64,000 bases of DNA, from the NCBI RefSeq assembly GCF_026041215.1, contig NZ_JAPEIQ010000044.1:113759-177758 (forward strand). The letters run 5' to 3'. This document shows, one piece after another, positions 8,647-17,888 of the stretch. Source of the stretch: Hoyosella sp. YIM 151337 (lineage in GTDB: Bacteria; Actinomycetota; Actinomycetes; Mycobacteriales; Mycobacteriaceae). The position numbers and the translations under genes were made by a program. The notes under the pieces are model-generated. The model was not told the DNA's origin. It worked only from the letters and a program-made list of their open reading frames with translations, and searched no databases. Each line of letters opens with the position of its first letter. The first letter of the stretch is position 1.

Positions 8647-9449
8647 TGAGAGGGCGGTTCCGGCGCTTCGGCGCCCCGCTGATGCTCGTTGCAATCGTGC
8701 TGGCGGGGTGCGGTCATCCCAACGATGGTGACGGCGGGACTCGCACCATTTCGGTTGCGGCTGCGGCTGATCTGAAGTTCGCCCTCGACGAGATCGCTGA
8801 TGCTTTCCAGTCCGAGAACGAGGACGTGACGGTATCGGTGTCGTACGGATCCTCCGGCAATTTCGTTCAGCAGGTTCGCAACGGCGCTCCCTTCGACCTC
8901 TATCTCTCCGCGGACATCACCCTCGCGGAGATGCTCGCCGACGAGGGGTTCGCTGACCCGCGTGACGTTTTCGGCTACGCGGTTGGACGTCTGGTCGTAT
9001 GGGCGGCCCACGGATCGCCTGCTGACCCCGAAGCCGGGATCTCCGGACTGACCCGGGATGACGTCACAACAGTGGCTATCGCAAATCCTCAGCACGCGCC
9101 GTATGGCCAGGCTGCAGAAGCTGCGATGCGCACCGCGGGAGTGTTAAGCGCCCTTCAGGGAAAACTCGTGCTCGGCGAAAACATAGCCCAGGCCGCTGAG
9201 TTCGCCTCCACAGGAAACGCCGACGCAGGGATACTCGCGCTTTCCCTCGCGCTGTCGCCTGGTCTGCGCGGGCACGGGACATTCACCGAGGTTCCCCTCG
9301 ACGACTTCCCGCGTCTCGTTCAGGGCGGCGTGGTGCTGGGCGGCGCTCCGGAGGCTGCGCACGCGTTCGCGGAGTTTCTTACTTCCCCAGCGGGACAGGA
9401 CATATTGGCGGACTACGGTTTTTACCCGCCGACTGACGGCGAAGGCTGA
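8643..9449 (+). CDS. modA: Molybdate ABC transporter substrate-binding lipoprotein
   Basis: A 268-residue periplasmic-binding-type protein. A signal peptide ending in the lipobox VLAGC (Cys23) anchors it to the membrane. The mature start SVAAAADLKFAL and the following SYGSSGNF are typical ModA oxyanion-binding segments; so is the C-terminal FLTSPAGQDIL. The ATG overlaps the stop of the HTH-TOBE regulator by four bases, and modB follows after nine bases. Together with modB and modC it makes a complete high-affinity molybdate importer, which fits the molybdoenzyme and FdhD genes at 45-48 kb. Confidence 0.93.
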   Translation: MMRGRFRRFGAPLMLVAIVLAGCGHPNDGDGGTRTISVAAAADLKFALDEIADAFQSENEDVTVSVSYGSSGNFVQQVRNGAPFDLYLSADITLAEMLADEGFADPRDVFGYAVGRLVVWAAHGSPADPEAGISGLTRDDVTTVAIANPQHAPYGQAAEAAMRTAGVLSALQGKLVLGENIAQAAEFASTGNADAGILALSLALSPGLRGHGTFTEVPLDDFPRLVQGGVVLGGAPEAAHAFAEFLTSPAGQDILADYGFYPPTDGEG

Positions 9450-9458
9450 CCAGCGGCC

Positions 9459-10133
9459 GTGGACTGGGATGCTGTAGCGCTGAGCCTGCGACTCGCGGCC
9501 GCGACAACGATTGTGCTGCTGCTCATTGGCGTGCCGCTAGCTGCTTGGCTGGCGTTTTCCCGCAAGCGGTGGACGGTGCTCATCGAAGCTGTAGTGGCGT
9601 TGCCGCTCGTGCTGCCGCCGACGGTGCTCGGTTTCTACCTCCTCGTCGCACTCGGCAACCGGTCGCCAATCGGACGGTGGTGGATTGAACTGACCGGTTC
9701 ACCGATTGTGTTCACTTTCAACGGGCTGCTGATCGCCTCTGTGCTGCACAGCTTGCCGTTCGCTGTGCAGCCACTCATGGCGTCGTTTGCAGGAGTCGAC
9801 CGCCGGCTGCTCGAGGCGTCAACAGTGCTGGGCCGGTCGTGGCCTGCAACCATTGTCAAGGTCGTCCTTCCCCTCGCCCGCGCGGGCTTGCTTACCGCGG
9901 TGGTGCTGACGTTTGCCCACACCATTGGAGAGTTCGGCGTCGTACTCATGGTCGGCGGTAACATCCCGGGACAGACCCGAACCGTCGCAATATCGATCTA
10001 CGACAGTGTGCAGGCTTTCGACCACGCCACCGCCGCCCGCACCAGCCTGGTACTGCTGCTGTTCTCGGTGGTGGTGCTCGTGACGACGTACACGATCAAC
10101 CGCAGAGGCAGGCCCGCATGGCCCCGACCCTGA
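9459..10133 (+). CDS. modB: Molybdate ABC transporter permease
   Basis: A 224-residue inner-membrane permease with five to six hydrophobic helices. The conserved ABC-permease loop is read as EASTVLGRSWPATIVKVVLPLA, followed by HTIGEFGVVLMVGGNIPG, a ModB signature. The GTG start has no strong ribosome binding site and probably relies on coupling to modA nine bases upstream. Its end overlaps the modC start by 16 bases. Forms the translocation channel for molybdate. Confidence 0.93.
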   Translation: MDWDAVALSLRLAAATTIVLLLIGVPLAAWLAFSRKRWTVLIEAVVALPLVLPPTVLGFYLLVALGNRSPIGRWWIELTGSPIVFTFNGLLIASVLHSLPFAVQPLMASFAGVDRRLLEASTVLGRSWPATIVKVVLPLARAGLLTAVVLTFAHTIGEFGVVLMVGGNIPGQTRTVAISIYDSVQAFDHATAARTSLVLLLFSVVVLVTTYTINRRGRPAWPRP

Positions 10134-11212
10134 GCACCCGCGTCCGCTATCGTTCTCTCGATGTTGATCTGGACGTGCCGCTCGACGCAACCGCACCGGT
10201 CACCGTCCTCTTCGGGCCTTCAGGTGCGGGCAAAACAACCCTCCTGCGGTGCGTGGCAGGGCTGGATACGCCGCCCCCGCCCGCACTCATCCGGTTCGGT
10301 GACGAGGAATGGGTCGGCAGTAACCGCCACGTCCCTGCACGTCGCCGACGCATTGGTTACCTCTTCCAGGAGCATGCACTCTTTCCGCATCTCGATGTCG
10401 ACGCCAACGTGTCTTATGGACTCGCGAGGCTATCCCGCGCGGAACGGCGCACCCGCACATCGCAAGCGCTGGCCACCGCAGGCGCTTCACACCTAGCGGG
10501 GCGCACAACGCCCACACTGTCAGGCGGGGAAGCTCAGCGGGTCGCGCTCGCACGCGCGCTTGCGGTGCATCCGCGACTTCTGCTGCTTGACGAGCCACTC
10601 TCCGCCCTGGATAGCCCCACCCGTGCCCGGTTGCGCGGCGAGCTGCGCAGCATCCTGTTGACCATGGGGACCCCCACTCTGCTCGTCACCCACGACCGTT
10701 CTGAAGCACTAGCTCTCGGAGACCGGATTGTGGTGCTCGTCGACGGCCAAGTACACCAGCAGGGTTCAGTTGAAACGGTCTTCTCGCAGCCAGCCACACC
10801 ACATGTCGCCGACGCTGTGGGAGTGGAAAACGTGCTCGCGGGCCAGCTGGAAAGCCGAGGCAGCGGGCTCGTACAGATTGCACTGCGGTCGGGCACCCTT
10901 GCCGCGCTCGATCCGGGCGACGTTCAGCTGGGTTCGCACGTCTTGGCTTGCGTGCGTGCCGAGGACATCGCCCTGGAAACTGCTCCCTCATATACCGCGA
11001 GCCCCCGCAACCACATACCGGCGATTGTCCGTGACGTCACCTCGGAGGGCCCCCTGCAGCGGATCCAGCTCGACGCCGGGGTTCCGCTCATCGCATATAT
11101 CACTCGCCCAGCCCTATCTGACCTGCGACTGGTTCCCGGCAGCCGGGTAAGCGCAGTCATTAAGGCGACTGCGGTCCACATCATTCCCCGGGCGCAGCGG
11201 CCTGCCAGGTAG
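10118..11212 (+). CDS. modC: Molybdate ABC transporter ATP-binding protein
   Basis: A 364-residue ATPase with Walker A GPSGAGKT (residues 33-40), signature LSGGEAQR at about 128, Walker B LLLLDEPLSALD and the H-loop VTHDRSEA. The C-terminal 130 residues contain a TOBE/Mop domain, as in ModC, which lets internal molybdate inhibit transport. It overlaps modB and ends 17 bases before the convergent WS/DGAT gene. Energises ModB-mediated molybdate import. Confidence 0.93.
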   Translation: MAPTLSTRVRYRSLDVDLDVPLDATAPVTVLFGPSGAGKTTLLRCVAGLDTPPPPALIRFGDEEWVGSNRHVPARRRRIGYLFQEHALFPHLDVDANVSYGLARLSRAERRTRTSQALATAGASHLAGRTTPTLSGGEAQRVALARALAVHPRLLLLDEPLSALDSPTRARLRGELRSILLTMGTPTLLVTHDRSEALALGDRIVVLVDGQVHQQGSVETVFSQPATPHVADAVGVENVLAGQLESRGSGLVQIALRSGTLAALDPGDVQLGSHVLACVRAEDIALETAPSYTASPRNHIPAIVRDVTSEGPLQRIQLDAGVPLIAYITRPALSDLRLVPGSRVSAVIKATAVHIIPRAQRPAR

Positions 11213-11229
11213 AGATAGCGGCTTAGTCA

Positions 11230-12633
11230 TCAACAGCGCAGCGATGCACAGGGCTGGTGCAGTGGTACCCCCAGTCCGAGAGCATTTTCGAGCTCAGCGA
11301 GCGCTGTCTCAAGATGAATCAGCAGACGTTGCACATGCGGAACCGCGGTGCGACAGCCGATAATTCCGAAGTCCAGCGTGTCTGCCGTGCGGGTGAGCGT
11401 GATATTTAAGGCAGCCCCATCCATCACGATGGATGCCGGGTACACACCGTCGAGCTTCGCGCCATCCCAGTACATCGCACGTGTGGGACCAGGAACATGG
11501 GAGATCACGACGTTGAACGTCGGCGGCACCGCACCGACGGCACGCGTCACACTCGAGGTAGCGAACGGTGCGAGCATTGCCGCTGATACGGCCATCGCCT
11601 GCAACGGAGTCAAACCGGACATCATCTGCTTCGCCTGCCGCATCGAAGCAGTTACGGCTTGCATCCGCTGCAACGGGTCGGCAGTGTCAGTGCCCAGATT
11701 CGCGAGAACCGCGGCGACAGAATTGCTCGCGTCTCCACTTCCTCTGCCGTGCAGCGATACCGGCACGAACGCGACCAGCGGCGCATCCGGCAGCGCCTGC
11801 TGTTCCAGGAGAAACGCGCGCAACGCCCCACCGCACATGCCCAAGACCGCATCGTTGAGCGTGCAGTCCAGTGCGTTCGCTACCGCTCTGACGCGCTCGA
11901 TACGCCACGATTGGGCGGCGAAGCGCCGCGCGCCCCCGATCGGCACGTTGAACATCGACCGGGGTGCACGCAACGGCAGTGGCATATCGCGTTCCCGGGC
12001 GATCTGCCAGCCGATCTCCGCCGTCGCACGCGTCAGCCCCACAGCTTCCATGCCCATGCCGGCCGCGACCTTGAGCGCACCGAACGGTCCCCTACCAGCG
12101 TCCTCGTCCCGGTGGCGCTTGTGCGGAGCGAAGAGCGGCGGCACGCCCGTCACGCCGGGATCCTCACTGAGCGAGGACTGCATCAATTTCAGCGCGGTGA
12201 CTCCATCAGCAAGAGCGTGGTGCATTTTTGTGTACACCGCGAGCCGCCCATCGCGCAGTCCCTCGACCACATGGATCTCCCACAGCGGGCGATGGCGATC
12301 CAGCAGCGAGCTGTGCCACCGCGACGTCACCTCCAGCAACTCCCGGATCCGCCCCGGACGCGGAAGGGCTGACAGCCGGACGTGGTAGTCCAGATCGATG
12401 TTCTTGTCATCGCGCCAACTCAATGCCTTCGGTCGCGCTGATACCGAGCCCAGCGTCTGGCGGAAGCGTGTCGACACTGCTTCCGCGCTAACGAGTTTCG
12501 TGTACAACTCCCGCGCGAAGTCGGGCCCGGCGCCCGCTGGCGGCGTGAAAAGCTGGAGGCCGCCTACGTGCAGCGGACGCTCACGCCCTTCGAGGGCAAG
12601 GAAAAAGTAGTCGACAGGATTGATGAGACGCAT
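11230..12633 (-). CDS. Wax ester synthase/diacylglycerol acyltransferase (WS/DGAT)
   Basis: A 467-residue member of the WS/DGAT (Tgs) family, which transfers acyl groups from acyl-CoA to diacylglycerol or fatty alcohols for storage lipid. The catalytic motif HHALADG is at residues 138-144, preceded by the conserved PLW (116-118); further family segments are LNDAVLGMCGGALR and NVVISHVPGP. Length is normal for the family. It is the last gene of a minus-strand operon (acyltransferase, aldehyde dehydrogenase, ChoD-like oxidase, FadD, WS/DGAT), 32 bases after the ligase that could supply its acyl-CoA. M. tuberculosis also carries Tgs genes near mymA-fadD13. Confidence 0.92.
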   Translation of the reverse strand: MRLINPVDYFFLALEGRERPLHVGGLQLFTPPAGAGPDFARELYTKLVSAEAVSTRFRQTLGSVSARPKALSWRDDKNIDLDYHVRLSALPRPGRIRELLEVTSRWHSSLLDRHRPLWEIHVVEGLRDGRLAVYTKMHHALADGVTALKLMQSSLSEDPGVTGVPPLFAPHKRHRDEDAGRGPFGALKVAAGMGMEAVGLTRATAEIGWQIARERDMPLPLRAPRSMFNVPIGGARRFAAQSWRIERVRAVANALDCTLNDAVLGMCGGALRAFLLEQQALPDAPLVAFVPVSLHGRGSGDASNSVAAVLANLGTDTADPLQRMQAVTASMRQAKQMMSGLTPLQAMAVSAAMLAPFATSSVTRAVGAVPPTFNVVISHVPGPTRAMYWDGAKLDGVYPASIVMDGAALNITLTRTADTLDFGIIGCRTAVPHVQRLLIHLETALAELENALGLGVPLHQPCASLRC

Positions 12634-12665
12634 CGTGGGACCTTCATTGGCTGTGCTGGGCGTTG

Positions 12666-14501
12666 TCAGCTGTACAGGGACTCGATTTCGGGCGCGAACT
12701 TTTCCGCAACCACGTTGCGCTTGAGCTTCATAGACGGCGTCAGCTCACCGGTGGCCTCCGTGAAGTCGACATCAAGGATCTTGTACTTCTTGATCGACTC
12801 AGCCTTGGAGACGGCCTTGTTGGCCGCCATCACGGCCTGCTCTATCTCGACCAGCAAGTCTGCGTCCGTACGCAGGTCGGCAACGGTCGCCCCCGCAGAC
12901 TTGCCATTGCGTTCCTTCCAGCCCGGGAACGCTTCGTGATCGATGGTGATGAGCGCGCCGATGAAGGGCTTTTGATCGCCGACTACCATCGCCTGGCTGA
13001 TCAGAGGATGCGAGCGCAGCACGTCTTCGAGGCCGGACGGGGGCACGTTCTTGCCGCCTGCGGTGATGATCAGTTCTTTCTTACGGCCCGTAATGGAAAG
13101 GTAGCCATCGCTGTCGAGACTCCCCAGGTCGCCAGTGTGGAACCATCCGTCCACGATCGATTCGGCTGTCGCCTTCTCGTTCTGCCAATAGCCGGAGAAC
13201 ACGACCGGCCCAGCCAGCAACACCTCGCCGTCATCATTGATACGAACCCGGTTGCCGGGCAGTGGACGGCCCACGGTACCGATCTTCTGCCTGCCGATAG
13301 TGTTGACGGTGATCGCCGCTGAGGTCTCCGTGAGCCCGTACCCTTCGTAAATCGTCACGCCGATCCCACGGAAGAAGTGCCCTAGGCGCGCGCCCAGCGG
13401 GGCGCCGCCGGAGATCGCGAGTTCGCACTGTCCGCCAAGCGCCGCCCGCAGCTTGCTGTACACGAGCTTGTTGAATACCGCGTGTTTGATCGCGAGCGGG
13501 AGCGGGGTTTTCCCAGCGTCCTGTGCCTGGCTCCAGGCGATCGCCGTATCAGCAGCCTTATCGAAGATCGAGCCTTTGCCCGCGTCGTGGGCTTTCTGCC
13601 GGGCCGAGTTATAGACTTTCTCGAACACTCGCGGCACTGACAGGATGAGGTTTGGCTGGAAGCTTCCGAGATGCTCGACAAGATTCGGGATGTCGGACGT
13701 GTGGCCTACGGTGACTTTCGCTTCCACGCACGCGACCGAGATCGCGCGCGCGAAAACGTGCGCGAGCGGCAGGAACATCAGGGTCTTGTTGCCTTCTCGG
13801 AGCAGCGACGAGAAGCTTGAGGCCAGAATAGATGCTGACTCCGACAGCAAATTGCGGTGCGTCAATTGCACACCCTTGGGACGTCCGGTGGTGCCCGACG
13901 TGTAGATCAGCGTCGCTGGATCAGCGGCAGTGAGCGCTGCCACTCTCTCACCGACGGCGAAGTCCGCCACGTCCTGTCCAGCCACGGCGAGCTCTTGCAG
14001 CGCGGAAACGTTTCCGCCGTCGATCACCAGCACGGTGGTGAGCGCGGGTGCCGCGGCGCTCACCGCATCGAGGGTCTCCCTGTTCTGCACCGTTTCCACG
14101 ATCAGTCCGACCGCTGCCGAGTCCTCAAGAATCCAGGCGACCTGGTCCGGCGAGGATGAGGCGTAGATCGGCACGGTTACCGCACCGGCCGACCAGATGG
14201 CGTAGTCGAGAACCACCCATTCGTAGCGCGTGTTCGCGAGCAGCGCCACGCGGTCTCCCTGATTGACACCAAGCGCGATAAGACCTTTCGCAGCGCTGTA
14301 GACGTCATTCTTGAACTGCGCGGCACTCACGGCGGTCCAGGCGCCGGCGATGTTGCGCTGGAACAGCGGGAACCCGGGGGTGTCCGCTGCGTGACGCGCG
14401 ACCGCGTCGGCACAGGAGGCAGTGTCGTTGATCGTATACGTCGCTGGTGCGCTGAACTCTCTTGTCCCAGAGGCAGGTGCGGTGTTTTGCGTGATGGTCA
14501 T
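12666..14501 (-). CDS. Long-chain fatty-acid-CoA ligase
   Basis: A 611-residue AMP-forming acyl-CoA synthetase, resembling FadD15 of mycobacteria. The P-loop-like motif LIYTSGTTGRPKG is at residues 198-210, YEGYGLTETS near 388, and the hinge/TGD motif WFHTGDLG near 455. The length and the FFRGIG segment fit the long-chain branch. The ATG overlaps the stop of the ChoD-like oxidase by four bases (ATGA). It activates fatty acids to acyl-CoA, presumably for the WS/DGAT encoded next or for beta-oxidation. Cytoplasmic or membrane-peripheral. Confidence 0.92.
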   Translation of the reverse strand: MTITQNTAPASGTREFSAPATYTINDTASCADAVARHAADTPGFPLFQRNIAGAWTAVSAAQFKNDVYSAAKGLIALGVNQGDRVALLANTRYEWVVLDYAIWSAGAVTVPIYASSSPDQVAWILEDSAAVGLIVETVQNRETLDAVSAAAPALTTVLVIDGGNVSALQELAVAGQDVADFAVGERVAALTAADPATLIYTSGTTGRPKGVQLTHRNLLSESASILASSFSSLLREGNKTLMFLPLAHVFARAISVACVEAKVTVGHTSDIPNLVEHLGSFQPNLILSVPRVFEKVYNSARQKAHDAGKGSIFDKAADTAIAWSQAQDAGKTPLPLAIKHAVFNKLVYSKLRAALGGQCELAISGGAPLGARLGHFFRGIGVTIYEGYGLTETSAAITVNTIGRQKIGTVGRPLPGNRVRINDDGEVLLAGPVVFSGYWQNEKATAESIVDGWFHTGDLGSLDSDGYLSITGRKKELIITAGGKNVPPSGLEDVLRSHPLISQAMVVGDQKPFIGALITIDHEAFPGWKERNGKSAGATVADLRTDADLLVEIEQAVMAANKAVSKAESIKKYKILDVDFTEATGELTPSMKLKRNVVAEKFAPEIESLYS

Positions 14502-16249
14502 GATGCTTCCTTGTCAGTGAAGGGGGTGGCGCCGTGCGTGACAGCGGCGATTGGCAGCCGGAGGGCCGCGGGCGCGTGTTCGGGAACTGCCGGGTATTTA
14601 GGTGCGATGGCCGCGAGCCTTGTGTACGCCGATCCGACGGGTGGCCGGTTGTCGGATTCTCCCTTGTTGGGCCAGAAGGCGAGTGCGCGTTCGGCCTGGG
14701 CAGTGATGGTGAGGGACGGGTTGACACCGAGGTTCGCGGTGATCGCTGAACCGTCGGTGACGTGCAGGCCAGGGTGACCATAGATGCGGTGCCAGGGGTC
14801 GATGACGCCAGTGTCGCGACTATCGCCGATCGGGCACCCGCCGATGAAATGGGCGGTCATGGGGATATTCGCGATTTCACCGATGGTGCCACCGGGAACG
14901 CCGTCGATCTTCTCGGCGACGCGGCGCGTGGTCTCATTGCCTTTGGGAATCCAGGTGGGGTTCGGTGCACCGTGCCCTTGGCTGGAGGTGAGCCGGTACG
15001 AGCCGAACCAGCCTTTCTTTCCGCGGATGTTGATCGAGTTGTCGAGCGTCTGCATGACGAGCAGGATGATGGTCTTCTCAGACCAGCGGCGCACGGAGAA
15101 CCACGTGAGGTTGCGCGGCCCCAGGAGCATGGTCAGCACCCACGTAAGCCAGCGGGGGATCTTCTTGCCGCCGTCAGTGAGTGCGGTTTGGAGCAAACCC
15201 ATGGCGTTGCTGCCTTTGCCGTACCGTACCGGCTCGATGTGGGTGTGTTCGTCCGGGTGGAACGACGAGGTGATCGCAACGCCGCGGGTGTAGTCGTTGG
15301 CCGCGGTACGGCTCTTGGCGCCGAGGATCGATTCCGAGTTGGTGCGCGTGAGTTCGCCCAACCGGGGCGACAACGCCGGGAGTGTGCCCTCGTCGCGCAA
15401 TCGGTGCAAGAGCTTCTGGGTGTTGTACGTTCCGGCCGCGAAGACGACCTGTTCAGCGGTGAACGTGGCGAGATTCTTTCGCCGCCGCGCGTTGCGCCCG
15501 GTACGAACTGTGTCGACGGCGTAACCATGGCCGTCGAGCGGTCGCACCGAGGTGACCGTCGTGAGCGGGCGAACCTCTGCTCCATTGCGTTCAGCGAGGT
15601 GCAGATAGTTCTTGTCGAGAGTGTTCTTCGCGTTGTACTTGCAGCCCGTCATGCATTCACCGCAGCGGATGCACGCGTTGCGCTCCGGGCCGACGCCGCC
15701 GAAATACGGGTCACCAAGGGCTTCACCAGGCATGGTGTCCGGACCGCCGAAGCAGACGCCGACCGGGGTGGAATGGTACGTCTCGCCTGCACCCATTTCT
15801 TCGGCCACCTGCTTGATCACCTCATCGGCAGCAGTGACGTCCGGGTTGGTTTGCACACCGAGCATGGACTTGGCCTGCCGATAGTGCGGAGAAAGCTCGG
15901 AGCGCCAGTCGGTGATATGTGCCCACTGCTTGTCGTTGTAGAAGGGCTCAAGCGGTTCGTACAACGTGTTGGCGTACACGAGCGATCCGCCGCCAACCCC
16001 CGACGCCGCAAGGATCACCGCGTCCTTGACCATGTGAATACGCTGCATGCCGAAGCACCGGAGCTTTGGTGCCCAGAGGAAGTTCCGCAGGTCCCACGAG
16101 GTTTTTGGGAGCGTGTGGCGGTCGAAGCGGCGGCCCGCCTCGAGCACACCAACTCGGTAGCCCTTTTCAGTGAGCCGCAACGCCGCGACCGACCCACCGA
16201 ATCCAGAGCCGATGACAAGAACGTCGTAATCAAAAGTGCTGCTTGTCAT
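14498..16249 (-). CDS. choD: ChoD-like GMC/FAD oxidoreductase
   Basis: A 583-residue flavoprotein very close to M. tuberculosis ChoD (annotated as cholesterol oxidase). It has the FAD motif GSGFGGS at residues 14-20, TEKGYRVGVLEAGRRF, ASGVGGGSL, a cysteine-rich CIRCGECMTGC segment, RYGKGSNAMGLLQT and the C-terminal ANLGVNPSLTI. The start at 16249 overlaps the stop of the aldehyde dehydrogenase by ATGA; an earlier in-frame start adds 18 unrelated residues. The true substrate of this subfamily is debated, so a sterol or other hydrophobic alcohol is an inference. Operon partners are ALDH upstream and FadD downstream, which makes an alcohol-aldehyde-acid-CoA chain plausible. Confidence 0.9.
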   Translation of the reverse strand: MTSSTFDYDVLVIGSGFGGSVAALRLTEKGYRVGVLEAGRRFDRHTLPKTSWDLRNFLWAPKLRCFGMQRIHMVKDAVILAASGVGGGSLVYANTLYEPLEPFYNDKQWAHITDWRSELSPHYRQAKSMLGVQTNPDVTAADEVIKQVAEEMGAGETYHSTPVGVCFGGPDTMPGEALGDPYFGGVGPERNACIRCGECMTGCKYNAKNTLDKNYLHLAERNGAEVRPLTTVTSVRPLDGHGYAVDTVRTGRNARRRKNLATFTAEQVVFAAGTYNTQKLLHRLRDEGTLPALSPRLGELTRTNSESILGAKSRTAANDYTRGVAITSSFHPDEHTHIEPVRYGKGSNAMGLLQTALTDGGKKIPRWLTWVLTMLLGPRNLTWFSVRRWSEKTIILLVMQTLDNSINIRGKKGWFGSYRLTSSQGHGAPNPTWIPKGNETTRRVAEKIDGVPGGTIGEIANIPMTAHFIGGCPIGDSRDTGVIDPWHRIYGHPGLHVTDGSAITANLGVNPSLTITAQAERALAFWPNKGESDNRPPVGSAYTRLAAIAPKYPAVPEHAPAALRLPIAAVTHGATPFTDKEAS

Positions 16250-17853
16250 TTCATTCCCGCTTTCTTCATCACCACGAAAGCCGCGGTGAGGGCGGCCGCC
16301 CACAGCGGGAAGCTCATCCGGCCGGGCGGCCGGAAGCCCATGACTCGCTGGTGAGCTATCGTCTGGCCCTCGGTGTACTTGAGCAGGCCCTCCGCTCCAT
16401 GGCGGCGGCCCAGACCGGAATCGCCCATTCCGCCCATCGGGGCGTCCACACTGCCCCAGGCAGCGGCGAATGCTTCATTGACGTTGACGGTGCCCGCATG
16501 CAGCCGGGCGGCGAGTGCGCGACCGCGTTTGCCGTCGCGGGTCCACACACTGGCGTTGAGCCCGTAGCGGGTGTCGTTGGCGAGTCTCACCGCTTCGTTC
16601 GCGTCACTGAATGGATATATCGATACGAGGGGGCCGAAGGTTTCGTTCCGGTAGCACTCCATCTGAGATGTCACGCCCGCGAGCACCGTCGGCTCGTAGA
16701 ACAGCGGGCCAAGATCGGGGCGGGCCCTGCCGCCGGCGAGAACTGTGGCACCCTTGGCGACCGCGTCGTCCACGTGGCTCGTCACGGCAGCGAGCTGGGA
16801 CTGGGAGGTCAGTGATCCCATGTCGCAGCTGTAGTCGAAAGCCGCACCGACACGCATCTCGCTGATACGCCGGATAAACCGCGTCACAAACTCCTCGTAT
16901 ACCGACGCATGCACGTACAGCCGCTCGATCGAGATGCACAACTGGCCAGTGGATGCGAAGCACGCGCGTACCGCGCCCTCGGCCGCTCTGTCGAGGTCCG
17001 CATCGCCGAGGACGATCATGGCGTTCTTTCCGCCGAGCTCTAGTGACGCGCCGATCAGTTTCTCGCCCGCATCACCTGCAATCGCTCGCCCCGAATTGGT
17101 GGAGCCGGTGAACATCATGTAGTCGGAGCCGCGCATCAAAGCATCACCAAGCACCCTGCCCGGGCCGATCACTGTCTGCCACAACCCCTTTGGCAAACCC
17201 GCCTCGTACATGAGGTCCACAGCCCACAGCGCGCTGAGCGCAGTTTGGGTATCGGGTTTCTGCACAACCGCATTGCCTGCGAGCAGGGCCGGAATGGTGT
17301 CTCCAGCGGCAAGGCTGAAAGGATAGTTCCACGGTGAGATCACCGTGACGACGCCTTTCGGGTGCCGCAGTTCCGTGGTGTGGGTCAGCACGGGGAACGC
17401 GCCGCGACGACGCTTCGCTTTCAGCAGTGACGGCGCCGAACGAGCGTAGTAGCGGGCCGTGAGTGCGATGTCCGCGACTTCCAGGAAAGCGTCTTTCCGG
17501 GATTTACCGTTCTCGACCTGCATGAGATCGAGAATCTCGTTCTGACGCCTCAAGACGAGGTCATGAAAGCGCGCGATAACTTTCGCTCTGTTCCTGATAG
17601 GCGTTGCCGCCCAAGCCCGTTGCGCCTCACGCGCCATGGCAAACGCCTCATCGACGTCCTCAGCAGTTGAGACGGGCAGGTCCGCGATGATCGAGCCGTC
17701 GTACGGCGCGGTCGTAATGGCCCGCTGCGCATCGGGTGCGGCGGTGATTCGTGTAGCCAGGTGCGTGACTGAAGCCATGGTGAGAGTCGTGGGCCGCTCG
17801 ACCGTGTGACGGCCAGTAACGTTCGATGTCAGTTCTTGGAGGTGGATGCTCAT
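16246..17853 (-). CDS. Aldehyde dehydrogenase (succinate-semialdehyde dehydrogenase-like)
   Basis: A 535-residue NAD(P)-dependent aldehyde dehydrogenase. General-base Glu272 lies in LELGGKN and nucleophile Cys306 in STGQLCIS; the cofactor loop reads FTGSTNSGR. It resembles the GabD2 group of actinobacteria, but the unusual N-terminal 40 residues and the hydrophobic C-terminal tail after residue 510 suggest a membrane-associated enzyme acting on a lipophilic aldehyde. Its position next to the ChoD-like oxidase and an acyl-CoA ligase suits oxidation of a fatty or terpenoid aldehyde to the acid. The start lies 35 bases after the upstream acyltransferase gene. Confidence 0.88.
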   Translation of the reverse strand: MSIHLQELTSNVTGRHTVERPTTLTMASVTHLATRITAAPDAQRAITTAPYDGSIIADLPVSTAEDVDEAFAMAREAQRAWAATPIRNRAKVIARFHDLVLRRQNEILDLMQVENGKSRKDAFLEVADIALTARYYARSAPSLLKAKRRRGAFPVLTHTTELRHPKGVVTVISPWNYPFSLAAGDTIPALLAGNAVVQKPDTQTALSALWAVDLMYEAGLPKGLWQTVIGPGRVLGDALMRGSDYMMFTGSTNSGRAIAGDAGEKLIGASLELGGKNAMIVLGDADLDRAAEGAVRACFASTGQLCISIERLYVHASVYEEFVTRFIRRISEMRVGAAFDYSCDMGSLTSQSQLAAVTSHVDDAVAKGATVLAGGRARPDLGPLFYEPTVLAGVTSQMECYRNETFGPLVSIYPFSDANEAVRLANDTRYGLNASVWTRDGKRGRALAARLHAGTVNVNEAFAAAWGSVDAPMGGMGDSGLGRRHGAEGLLKYTEGQTIAHQRVMGFRPPGRMSFPLWAAALTAAFVVMKKAGMK

Positions 17854-17888
17854 CGTGGTGCTTTCGGGGTGGGAAGTGGATGGGCGTT

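Noticed and set aside
14762..16354. Long plus-strand frame opposite the ChoD-like gene (530 residues)
   Set aside because: Antisense of a conserved gene in a phase that mirrors its codon bias; no recognisable domain.
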